In this document: piece after piece, positions 44,342 to 51,914 of the stretch | Numbering within the stretch: the stretch's first letter is position 1 | Layout: every line of letters starts with the position of its first letter | Source of the DNA: Phaeospirillum sp. | Lineage (GTDB): Bacteria > Pseudomonadota > Alphaproteobacteria > Rhodospirillales > Magnetospirillaceae | NCBI GenBank assembly: GCA_030651575.1 | Contig: JAUSFB010000013.1 | Span: 1 to 64,000 of the forward strand | Length of the DNA stretch: 64,000 nt | Reading direction: 5' to 3' | The notes under the pieces: generated by a model | What the model was told of the DNA's origin: nothing | The model's input: the letters and a program-made list of their open reading frames with translations, nothing else | Database searches by the model: none | Program-made: the position numbers and the translations under genes

Positions 44342-44923
44342 CTAGTTGAACACGCCTTCGAGCCAAGCCTTCTTGCGGCGCTCAATCTGTGGGGTCTCGC
44401 CATCAGAGACTGATTTGCCCAGAGCTTGATTCTCGCGCAGGCGTTGGGTTTCCTTGGCGGGATCGACCGAGGCGCCGGGCGGGTCGGCCTTGCGCCAGAA
44501 GATGATGCGGTCGGAGAAGCTCTTATCGGCTTCCAGCAGCGACTGGTTTTCCTTGTTCACCAGGACGCGGATATCGGGCTGGATGGAATCAGCGCCGACT
44601 CGCTTCAGCAGGACGAGGTCGCCGGAGGTGCGGCCCTCGGTGGCGATCGGGGTGCCCATGCGCTGGCCGGTGATGACCTTGCGGGCCTGATCGCGGGTGG
44701 TCCCCTCCTGCGGGCGGGTCGCGCCCGGCTGCGGCGGGCGCAGGGTGAAGTCCGGCGGCATGCTGAGTGGCGCGCGCTGCACCACCTGGAATTCATCCGG
44801 CGGCATCTTCTCGTAGCCAAGGGCGCGCTTGGCGTCCTGGCAGGCGGACAGCACCAGCGGCAGCAGCACCGCGAGGGCGGCGATACGGACGGAATTTCCG
44901 AGGGGGCGTTGAGTGTGTGTCAT
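44342..44923 (-). CDS. DUF3035 outer-membrane lipoprotein (BamF-type)
   Basis: A 193-residue lipoprotein. The signal peptide ends in the lipobox LSAC (RIAALAVLLPLVLSACQD). The mature part is hydrophilic with FQVVQRAPLSMPPDFTLRPP, typical of the alphaproteobacterial DUF3035 family, one member of which is the BAM-complex subunit BamF in Caulobacter. Start at 44923 is chosen for the lipoprotein signal. It is 4 nt downstream of lspA, whose product would mature it. Confidence 0.82.
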   Translation of the reverse strand: MTHTQRPLGNSVRIAALAVLLPLVLSACQDAKRALGYEKMPPDEFQVVQRAPLSMPPDFTLRPPQPGATRPQEGTTRDQARKVITGQRMGTPIATEGRTSGDLVLLKRVGADSIQPDIRVLVNKENQSLLEADKSFSDRIIFWRKADPPGASVDPAKETQRLRENQALGKSVSDGETPQIERRKKAWLEGVFN

Positions 44924-44927
44924 GGCC

Positions 44928-45440
44928 CTAATTCTTAGTCGAAACGCGGCCGGCAAACAAGGAGTCGAAGACGAGAAACACCGCGCCGACGGTAATGGCC
45001 GAATCGGCCACGTTGAAAGCCGGCCAATGATAGCCCAGGACGTGAACATCGAGAAAATCGGCGACCGCGCCGAATCTGAGGCGATCGATGACATTGCCCA
45101 ACGCTCCGCCGATGATGCCGCCCAACGCCACCTGAATCAAGGGGGTGGTCGCGGTGCGCAACCAAGCCAGCATGGCGGCCACGATGATCAGGGCCAATCC
45201 GGACAGCAGCAGGGCGTTCCAGGGGCCGTCATTGTTGCCGATGCCAAAGCTGACGCCCCGGTTCCAGGTCATCACCAGATCGAAGAACGGGGTCACCGCG
45301 ACGCGCAGCGGGGTGAAGAAGGGTGTTCCCTCGACTCCTTCGGGACGCATGACCCTTTCCATGATCCACCATTTGCTCCACTGGTCGAGCACGACGATCA
45401 GGCCGGCGATGCCGAGGCCGTTGCGGAGATTATTGCGCAT
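44928..45440 (-). CDS. lspA: Lipoprotein signal peptidase
   Basis: A 170-residue inner-membrane aspartic protease that cleaves prolipoprotein signal peptides. It has four hydrophobic segments and the catalytic Asp motifs GNVIDRLRFG and AFNVADSAI, plus VVLDQWSKWW near the N-terminus. The ATG at 45440 overlaps the ileS end by 11 nt; a 12-residue longer frame is possible. It lies in the ribF-ileS-lspA order common in proteobacteria. Confidence 0.95.
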   Translation of the reverse strand: MRNNLRNGLGIAGLIVVLDQWSKWWIMERVMRPEGVEGTPFFTPLRVAVTPFFDLVMTWNRGVSFGIGNNDGPWNALLLSGLALIIVAAMLAWLRTATTPLIQVALGGIIGGALGNVIDRLRFGAVADFLDVHVLGYHWPAFNVADSAITVGAVFLVFDSLFAGRVSTKN

Positions 45441-48279
45441 CGATGGCGTCCGAGCAGCGATGACAGACCTCGCCATGGCTGGCGGTGCCCACCTCGTGCA
45501 AGACCTTCCAGCAGCGTTGGCACTTGACGCCCTCGGCCGCGTGCGGCAGCACCGAGACGCCGGGAACCTCGGCCAGGGTGAAGTCCTCGCCGCGCGGCCG
45601 GCCGTCCAGCACTCGAATTCCTGAGGTGATGCAGATCTCGGCCATGTCGAGACCCTCCAGCAACTGGTGAATCTCGGTCGAGACGGTCAGCAGCGGCGAC
45701 GCCTGGAGCGAGGAGCCGATGCGCTTGGCGGCGCGCTCGACCTCCAGGGCGCCGGTGACGACGCGGCGCACCTCGCGGATCTTGGCCCATTTGGCGGCCA
45801 GTTCGTCGTCGCGCCAGCTTGCCGGGATCTCGGGGAATTGCTCCAGATGGACCGAGCCGTCCTCGGAGGGGTGGCGCGCCAGCCATGCTTCCTCGGCGGT
45901 GAAGGACAGGAACGGGGCCAGCCACTTGCACAAGGTGTCGAGCACGATGTCGAACGCCGTGCGCGCCGCCCGACGCCGCAGGCTGGACGCGGCGTCGCAA
46001 TACAGCGCGTCCTTGCGGATGTCGAAGTAGAAGGCCGACAGATCGACGGCGCAGAAATTGTGCAGCTCGTTGATCAGGCCGTGGAAGGTGAAGTCGTCGC
46101 AGGCGGCGCGGACCTGGGAGTCCAACTCGGTCAGGCGGTGCAGCAGCCAGCGTTCCAGCTCGGGCATCTCGGCATGGGGAAGCTTCTCCGCCTCGGTGAA
46201 GCCCTCCACCGCGCCCAGCAGATAGCGCAGCGTGATGCGCAGGCGGCGGTAGATATCGACCTGGGTCTTGAGGATCTCCGGTCCGATGCGCAGGTCGTCG
46301 GAATAGTCCGATCCCGCCACCCACAGCCGCAGGATATCGGCGCCCTGGGTGCCGACCACTTCCTGGGGGCTGACCACGTTGCCCAGCGACTTGGACATCT
46401 TGCGGCCCTGCTCGTCCAGCACGAAGCCGTGGGTCAGCACCGCGTCATAGGGGGCGCGGCCACGGGTGCCGCAGGATTCCAGCAGCGACGAGTGGAACCA
46501 GCCGCGATGCTGGTCCGAGCCTTCCAGGTAGAGCGAGGCCGGCCAGGACAGGCGCGGCCACTCGTCGCCCTCCAGCACGAAGGCGTGGGTGCAGCCGGAA
46601 TCGAACCAGACGTCCAAGATGTCGAACACCTGATCGAAGTCGGCCGGATCGCGGCCCTCGCCCAGGAACCGCTCGGGCTTGGCGGTGAACCAGACGTCGG
46701 ACCCCTCGGCGGCGAAGGCGGTGACGATGCGGTCCACCACCGCCTGATCGCGCAGCGGCTGGCCGGTGGTCTTGTCCACGAATACGGCGATGGGCACGCC
46801 CCAGGCGCGCTGGCGCGAGACGCACCAGTCGGGACGGTTCTCGACCATGGAGCCGATGCGGTTGCGGCCCTGGTCGGGGATGAAGCGGGTGTCGTCGATG
46901 GCCTTCAACGCCTTGGCGCGCAGGCCGGTGCTCTCCATGGAGATGAACCACTGCGGCGTGTTGCGGAAGATCAGCGGCGCCTTGGAGCGCCAGGAATGGG
47001 GGTAGGAGTGCTCGACCTTGCCATGGGCCAGCAGGTTGCCGCATTCGGTCATGGCGGCGATCACCGGCTTGGCGACGGGGCTGTAATACTTGCCGTTCTT
47101 GCCCTGAGCCAGCACGTCCTGGCCGGCGAAGATCGCCACATGGGGGAAGTACTTGCCGTCGGGCTGCACCGTGTCGGGAATGGCGATGTCGTGGGCCTTG
47201 CCCAGATGCCAGTCGTCCTCGCCATGGCCGGGCGCGATATGGACGAAGCCGGTGCCGGTGTCGGTGGTGACGAAGTCGCCGGCCAGCAGCGGTACCTCGA
47301 AGTCATAGCCGCTATTGGCCTCGGGGTGGAGCTTCAACGGGTGATGGCAGATGGCGCCGTTCAGCCGGGCGCCCCTGACGGTGTGCAGGATCTTGAAGGC
47401 GCATTTGGAATCCTTGGCCACCTGGGCGGCCAGATCGGCGCAGACCACCAGCTTTTCGCCGACCAGGGCGGTGCTGCCGGTCTCGGCGCTCTCGACCTCG
47501 ACCACCACATAGTCGAACTCGGCCCCATAGGCGATGGCGCGGTTGCCCGGCATGGTCCAGGGCGTGGTGGTCCAGATCACCACCTTGGCGCCCTCGATCT
47601 CGGGGATGCCGGCCTTGACCACCGGGAACTTGACCCAGATGGTGATGCTGGTATGGTCGTGATACTCGACCTCGGCCTCGGCCAGGGCGGTCTTTTCCAC
47701 CACCGACCACAGCACCGGCTTGGCGCCCTTGTACAGCGAGCCGTCCATCAGGAATTTGCCCAGCTCGCCGACGATCACCGATTCGGCGTGGTTGGTCATG
47801 GTGGTGTAGGGGTGGCCCCAGTCGCCGGTGATGCCCAGGCGCTTGAACTCTTCCTTTTGGATGTCGATCCACTTGGCGGCGAATTGGCGGCATTCCTCGC
47901 GGAAGGCGACGATGTCGATCTCGTCCTTGTCCTTGCCGGCGTCGCGGTATTTTTCCTCGATCTTCCACTCGATGGGCAGGCCGTGGCAGTCCCAGCCCGG
48001 CACATAGCCGGCGTCCTTGCCCCGCATCTGCTGGCTGCGGGTAATGACGTCCTTCAGGATCTTGTTCAGGGCGTGGCCGATATGCAGGTTGCCGTTGGCA
48101 TAGGGGGGGCCGTCGTGAAGGATGAACTTTTCCCGGCCGGCGGCGCTGGCGCGCAGGCGGTCGAACAGGCCGATCCTGGCCCAGCGCTCCAGCAGCTTGG
48201 GCTCCAGATCGGGCAGGCCGCCCTTCATGGGGAAGTCGGTCTTGGGCAGGAAGACGGTGGTCTTGAGGTCGATGGTCAT
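45430..48279 (-). CDS. ileS: Isoleucyl-tRNA synthetase
   Basis: A 949-residue class I aminoacyl-tRNA synthetase charging tRNA-Ile. It has the HIGH motif (NGNLHIGHALNK, near residue 65), the KMSKS loop (KMSKSLGNVV), the editing domain (TTTPWTMPGNRAIAYG) and a C-terminal zinc site (CQRCWKV, then CHRCSDAI). Its ATG overlaps the ribF end by 4 nt, so the two are likely coupled. Confidence 0.98.
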   Translation of the reverse strand: MTIDLKTTVFLPKTDFPMKGGLPDLEPKLLERWARIGLFDRLRASAAGREKFILHDGPPYANGNLHIGHALNKILKDVITRSQQMRGKDAGYVPGWDCHGLPIEWKIEEKYRDAGKDKDEIDIVAFREECRQFAAKWIDIQKEEFKRLGITGDWGHPYTTMTNHAESVIVGELGKFLMDGSLYKGAKPVLWSVVEKTALAEAEVEYHDHTSITIWVKFPVVKAGIPEIEGAKVVIWTTTPWTMPGNRAIAYGAEFDYVVVEVESAETGSTALVGEKLVVCADLAAQVAKDSKCAFKILHTVRGARLNGAICHHPLKLHPEANSGYDFEVPLLAGDFVTTDTGTGFVHIAPGHGEDDWHLGKAHDIAIPDTVQPDGKYFPHVAIFAGQDVLAQGKNGKYYSPVAKPVIAAMTECGNLLAHGKVEHSYPHSWRSKAPLIFRNTPQWFISMESTGLRAKALKAIDDTRFIPDQGRNRIGSMVENRPDWCVSRQRAWGVPIAVFVDKTTGQPLRDQAVVDRIVTAFAAEGSDVWFTAKPERFLGEGRDPADFDQVFDILDVWFDSGCTHAFVLEGDEWPRLSWPASLYLEGSDQHRGWFHSSLLESCGTRGRAPYDAVLTHGFVLDEQGRKMSKSLGNVVSPQEVVGTQGADILRLWVAGSDYSDDLRIGPEILKTQVDIYRRLRITLRYLLGAVEGFTEAEKLPHAEMPELERWLLHRLTELDSQVRAACDDFTFHGLINELHNFCAVDLSAFYFDIRKDALYCDAASSLRRRAARTAFDIVLDTLCKWLAPFLSFTAEEAWLARHPSEDGSVHLEQFPEIPASWRDDELAAKWAKIREVRRVVTGALEVERAAKRIGSSLQASPLLTVSTEIHQLLEGLDMAEICITSGIRVLDGRPRGEDFTLAEVPGVSVLPHAAEGVKCQRCWKVLHEVGTASHGEVCHRCSDAIDAQ

Positions 48280-49280
48280 GACGGCATTCTCGAAGGTGAG
48301 GGCGAGACCGGAACCATGGGTCCGGGGCTCGCGGTGAATTGCCGGCCAGACAGCATGGCGCGGCCGGTCTCGATGTCGAGGGCGATCTGAGTCCGCAACT
48401 CGTCGAGGCCGGCGAACTTGCGCTCGGGCCGGATATAGTCGATCAGCGCCACCCGCAGATGGCGGCCGTAGAGGTCCTCGTCCAGATCGAGCAGGTGGAC
48501 TTCCAGCAACTCGTCGGTCTTGTCGAAGGTGGGGCGGCGGCCGAAATTGGCCACGCCGTCGTGCCAGACCGTGTCGCCGCCCTTGTCGATGCCGGCGCGC
48601 ACCGCATAGACCCCGACGGCGGGGTGCTGGTACTCGCCCAGGCGCAGATTGGCGGTGGGGAAGCCCAGTACATGGCCGCGGGCGTCGCCATGTTCGACCC
48701 GGCCCTCCACTTCCCAGTAATGCCCCAGCAGTTTGGCGGCGTCGGCGGGACGCGCTCCCACCAGATACTCGCGAACCTGGGTGGAGGAGAAAATCTCGCC
48801 GGAGGGCGCCATGGCCGGCGGCACCACGGTAACGCCAAAGCCCTTGTCCTCACCGTATTTCTGCAAGAAGGCGCAGGTGCCCTGGCGGCCCTTGCCGAAC
48901 ACATAGTCATAGCCGACCACAACATGCCTGGTGGCCAGGCACTGGATCAGCTGATCTTCGATGAACTGGACGGCGCTGATGCCGGCAAAGCCGATGTCGA
49001 AATGCTGTTGCAGCAGCAGGTCGATGCCCAGCGCCTCGATCAGGCGGGCCTTGACCCGGAACGGGGTCAGGCGGAATGACGGCTGTTCCGGGTGAAAGAC
49101 GGTGCGGGGATGGGGCTCGAAGGTCATCACCCCATGGGCGACGCCCAGGTCCTCGGCGATGCGTTTGGCGGTCAGGATCACCGCCTGATGGCCGAGATGA
49201 ACGCCGTCGAAATTCCCCAGCGCCACCACGCAGCCGCGGTGGTCAAGGTTGAATTCGCCGCAATGCCGAACCAGACGCAT
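48276..49280 (-). CDS. ribF: Bifunctional riboflavin kinase/FAD synthetase
   Basis: A 334-residue enzyme making FMN and FAD. The N-terminal adenylyltransferase domain has LGNFDGVHLGHQAV and SSTQVREYL; the C-terminal kinase domain has GFPTANLRLG. ATG at 49280 gives the normal N-terminus MRLVRHCGEF; a TTG 33 nt upstream extends the frame but is not needed. It heads the ribF-ileS-lspA operon. The FAD it makes is needed by the QmoAB proteins elsewhere in this window. Confidence 0.96.
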   Translation of the reverse strand: MRLVRHCGEFNLDHRGCVVALGNFDGVHLGHQAVILTAKRIAEDLGVAHGVMTFEPHPRTVFHPEQPSFRLTPFRVKARLIEALGIDLLLQQHFDIGFAGISAVQFIEDQLIQCLATRHVVVGYDYVFGKGRQGTCAFLQKYGEDKGFGVTVVPPAMAPSGEIFSSTQVREYLVGARPADAAKLLGHYWEVEGRVEHGDARGHVLGFPTANLRLGEYQHPAVGVYAVRAGIDKGGDTVWHDGVANFGRRPTFDKTDELLEVHLLDLDEDLYGRHLRVALIDYIRPERKFAGLDELRTQIALDIETGRAMLSGRQFTASPGPMVPVSPSPSRMPS

Positions 49281-49400
49281 GGGAAGGAGACCCCAGGAAA
49301 AACGAGGGTCCAAGGGGTATTCGATTACCGGCCGAAGTGCAAGGCCGGCGGCGTGCCGAAAAGTCCCCCTCTCCCGGTGGAAGAGGGGGACCCTGGACGA

Positions 49401-49835
49401 TCAGCCCTTGGACGGAACCATCAGGGTGGCTTCGCCATCCATAACCAGCTTGCCGGCCACCGAGCAGGTGGTCTTGAAGGTGGCGAACTTCTTTTCCGGG
49501 GTCAGGGCGGTGACCTCGACACGGGCGGTGACGGTGTCGCCGATGCGAACCGGCGCCTTGAACTTCAGCAACTGCGAAACGTAGATGCATCCCGGTCCGG
49601 GCAGTTTGGTGCCAAAGACGGTGGACACGAACGCCGCCGACAGCATGCCGTGGGCGATGCGGCCCTTGAACATGGTCTGGCTGGCGAATTCCTCGTTGAT
49701 GTGGACCGGGTTGAAGTCACCAGACACGCCGGCGAAGGCGACGATGTCGGCCTCGGTCACGGTCTTGGCGAAGATGGCCGACTGGCCGACCGACAGTTCC
49801 TCGAAGTACATTCCGTTCAGCGATTCGCCGCTCAT
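49401..49835 (-). CDS. (R)-specific enoyl-CoA hydratase (PhaJ/MaoC type)
   Basis: A 144-residue hot-dog fold enzyme. The hydratase-2 signature is complete: TVTEADIVAFAGVSGDFNPV followed by HINEEFA gives the catalytic Asp and His. It hydrates trans-2-enoyl-CoA to (R)-3-hydroxyacyl-CoA, linking beta-oxidation to PHA synthesis. GGAGAC precedes the ATG at 49835. It is a single gene, 122 nt from ribF. Confidence 0.93.
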   Translation of the reverse strand: MSGESLNGMYFEELSVGQSAIFAKTVTEADIVAFAGVSGDFNPVHINEEFASQTMFKGRIAHGMLSAAFVSTVFGTKLPGPGCIYVSQLLKFKAPVRIGDTVTARVEVTALTPEKKFATFKTTCSVAGKLVMDGEATLMVPSKG

Positions 49836-50004
49836 TACCAGTCTCCATGGTTTGTGTGATGCTGCACCGCAGCGCAACGGCGGCGGGAGTATAGACCCCG
49901 CGATGATGGGGGGAAACGGAATTGTTCCAGGGTGGATTTTGCCGGCTCCCGGTCGCTGTTCGCTCTGTCTTGCCAATGGCGTCGGGTTGTGGCGGTATGG
50001 CGGC

Positions 50005-50304
50005 ATGAAGATCGCAGCCGCTCTTATTCTCGTTCTGTCGCTGTCCGCCTGCGCCGCCACTTCGGTGCCGTGGAGCAATCCCGACGTGCCCAAGGATCAG
50101 TGGAGCCGCGACTATTCCGCCTGTCGCCGTTACGCCGACCGCGATGTGGGCTGGCGCGAGGATGACAGCGCGTCCGGCAGCCCCTTTCGCGACTATGACC
50201 GCCACCAGGCCAAGAAGCGGTTCGAGGCCGCCTTGGCGTCGTGCATGATCGACCGGGGCTATGTTCCCGCCTCTCGCGCTCCCGCTTCCCGTTCCAAGGA
50301 TTGA
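50005..50304 (+). CDS. Small lipoprotein of unknown function
   Basis: A 99-residue protein with a lipoprotein signal (KIAAALILVLSLSACAA). The mature part is short and charged, with two Cys (SACRRYAD and SCMIDRGYVP) that could form a disulfide. A CMIDRGY-type end is common in small proteobacterial lipoproteins. No function can be assigned. It is followed by another exported protein 5 nt later. Confidence 0.82.
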   Translation: MKIAAALILVLSLSACAATSVPWSNPDVPKDQWSRDYSACRRYADRDVGWREDDSASGSPFRDYDRHQAKKRFEAALASCMIDRGYVPASRAPASRSKD

Positions 50305-50309
50305 CCGCC

Positions 50310-50762
50310 TTGCGCCATATCGCCGCCGTTTCCCTCGCCCTGATCGCATTCAGCCTGCCGGTCTTCGCCGGCGACCTGCCTCAGGGGGCGAAGGCGCCGC
50401 CGCCCGAGCCGCTGCCCGAGGTCGGTTGCGACGCGACCAAGGCCGATTCCGGCGACTGGCTGGTGGGTCGCTGGGTCGCGCCTTATTCCAAGTGGGAATT
50501 CCAGCGCGCCGCCGCTGGCGAGTTGGTGTGGTCCTTGGAGCAAAAGCCCGATATCAACCGCTCATTGGGGTGGAAGGACGGCACCCGGATCGACGGCAAG
50601 GTCGCGGCGATCAGCGCCTGCACCCTGCGCCTGACCGCCGGGGACGGCGGCGCGGTGGCCTTTGCCTTCGACGGCGTGCGGACCGATGACGGCAAGATTT
50701 TCGGATACGCCGTCAACACCTCTGGGCAGCAACTCCGCTGGGTCCTGCGCCGCGAGCGTTAA
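50310..50762 (+). CDS. Exported protein of unknown function (TTG start)
   Basis: A 150-residue protein whose signal peptide (RHIAAVSLALIAFSLPVFAG) begins right after a TTG at 50310; AAGGA lies 9 nt upstream. The mature domain has two Cys (VGCDATK and SACTLRL) and a likely beta-rich fold. An ATG further upstream lies inside the lipoprotein gene and would hide the signal peptide. It is probably co-transcribed with the preceding lipoprotein. Confidence 0.75.
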   Translation: MRHIAAVSLALIAFSLPVFAGDLPQGAKAPPPEPLPEVGCDATKADSGDWLVGRWVAPYSKWEFQRAAAGELVWSLEQKPDINRSLGWKDGTRIDGKVAAISACTLRLTAGDGGAVAFAFDGVRTDDGKIFGYAVNTSGQQLRWVLRRER

Positions 50763-50823
50763 GGCTTCGGCGGCCTCGCCCCGGATATGCCCGATGGAAT
50801 AGGCTGTAAGTGCGGGACCGCCT

Positions 50824-50839
50824 GCCTATCTGAATAGGC
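50824..50839. other. Inverted repeat upstream of bfr1
   Basis: GCCTAT-CTGA-ATAGGC is a perfect 6-bp inverted repeat 75 nt upstream of the bfr1 start and 62 nt after the preceding gene. It could be an operator or a small hairpin. Confidence 0.35.
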
Positions 50840-50914
50840 CGGGCTTGGCTCCTTGCCTTCCCGGGCCGGAGTGTTAGGCTTGATTCCACGTTATTTCTTG
50901 GCAGGAGGCGGTTC

Positions 50915-51394
50915 ATGAAGGGTAAGAAGAGCGTCATTTCGCGCCTCAATGCTCTCCTCGTCGGAGAACTTGTGGCCGCCGATCAATATTTCGTTCACGC
51001 CAGAATGTATAGGGAATGGGGCTTTCACAGGCTTTACGAGCGGATCGACCACGAGCGCCAGGATGAAATCGGTCATGCCGATTTGCTGCTTGGCCGAATC
51101 CTGTTCCTGGAGGGCGCACCCGACCTCTCCAAGCGGCCCGCTCCGACCATCGGCAAGGACGTGCCCTCCATGATGCGGGCCGATCTCGACCTGGAACTGG
51201 CGGTGATCAAGGAACTGAAGGAGGTCATCGCCCATTGTGAGGAGCAGCAGGACTACGACAGCCGGCGCATCCTGGCCAAGATCCTGGAGGACACCGAACA
51301 GGATCACACCTTGTGGCTGGAGCAGCAACTGGGGCTGATCGACAGGCTCGGTCTGCCGAATTACCTGCAATCCGCCGCTGGCGGCCTTGGCTGA
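50915..51394 (+). CDS. bfr1: Bacterioferritin subunit with ferroxidase site, no haem ligand
   Basis: A 159-residue bacterioferritin subunit. The ferroxidase ligands Glu18, Glu51, His54, Glu94, Glu128 and His131 are all present. Residue 52, the Met that binds haem in E. coli Bfr, is Ile (HERQDEIGHAD). It therefore can oxidise Fe(II) but should not ligate haem. GCAGGAGG precedes the ATG. It is 12 nt upstream of bfr2, whose residues are complementary; the two should co-assemble into the 24-subunit iron store. Confidence 0.95.
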   Translation: MKGKKSVISRLNALLVGELVAADQYFVHARMYREWGFHRLYERIDHERQDEIGHADLLLGRILFLEGAPDLSKRPAPTIGKDVPSMMRADLDLELAVIKELKEVIAHCEEQQDYDSRRILAKILEDTEQDHTLWLEQQLGLIDRLGLPNYLQSAAGGLG

Positions 51395-51406
51395 ACGGAG
51401 GGCGTC

Positions 51407-51889
51407 ATGAAGGGTGACAAGGATGTCATCGCGCGGCTGAACCTGATCCTCAAGGTGCAGCTGGCCGCCATCAATCAATATTTTCTTCATGCCCGCATGC
51501 TGAAGAACTGGGGGTTCAAGGATCTGGGCAAGGCGGTCTACTCGGCTTCCATTCACGAGATGAAGGCGGCCGACGCGGTCGTGGAGCGCATCTTGTTTCT
51601 GGAGGGGCTGCCCAATCTTCAGGACCTGGGAAAGCTGATGATCGGCGAGGATGTGCCCGAGATTCTGTCCTGCGACCTCAAAATGGCCAGCGCCGGGCAT
51701 CAGGCGCTGGTCGCCGCCATTGCCCTGTGCGAGACGCGGGCAGATTTCATCACTCGCGACGAACTGGCGGAGCTTCTGGAAGACTGCGAGGAGCATGTGG
51801 ACTGGCTGGAGACTCAGACCGGCTTGATCGGCGCGGTCGGATTGCCGAATTATCTGCAATTGGCGGTGGGTGGAATCGAGGGGGCTTGA
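51407..51889 (+). CDS. bfr2: Bacterioferritin subunit with haem ligand, no ferroxidase site
   Basis: A 160-residue bacterioferritin subunit starting [18 protein letters not shown]. The haem ligand Met52 is kept ([10 protein letters not shown]), but ferroxidase residues are lost: Gln18 for Glu, Ala54 for His, Ala94 for Glu. The rest matches E. coli Bfr closely ([14 protein letters not shown]). It likely supplies haem for electron transfer in a heteropolymer with the preceding subunit, as known in Magnetospirillum and Neisseria. Confidence 0.95.
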   Translation: MKGDKDVIARLNLILKVQLAAINQYFLHARMLKNWGFKDLGKAVYSASIHEMKAADAVVERILFLEGLPNLQDLGKLMIGEDVPEILSCDLKMASAGHQALVAAIALCETRADFITRDELAELLEDCEEHVDWLETQTGLIGAVGLPNYLQLAVGGIEGA

Positions 51890-51914
51890 AATTTCCGGTG
51901 TGGTTCAACTCGGT

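Noticed and set aside
45667-48390. 907-codon plus-strand frame antisense to ileS
   Set aside because: It is a high-GC shadow of a highly conserved ileS; the translation has no recognisable domain.
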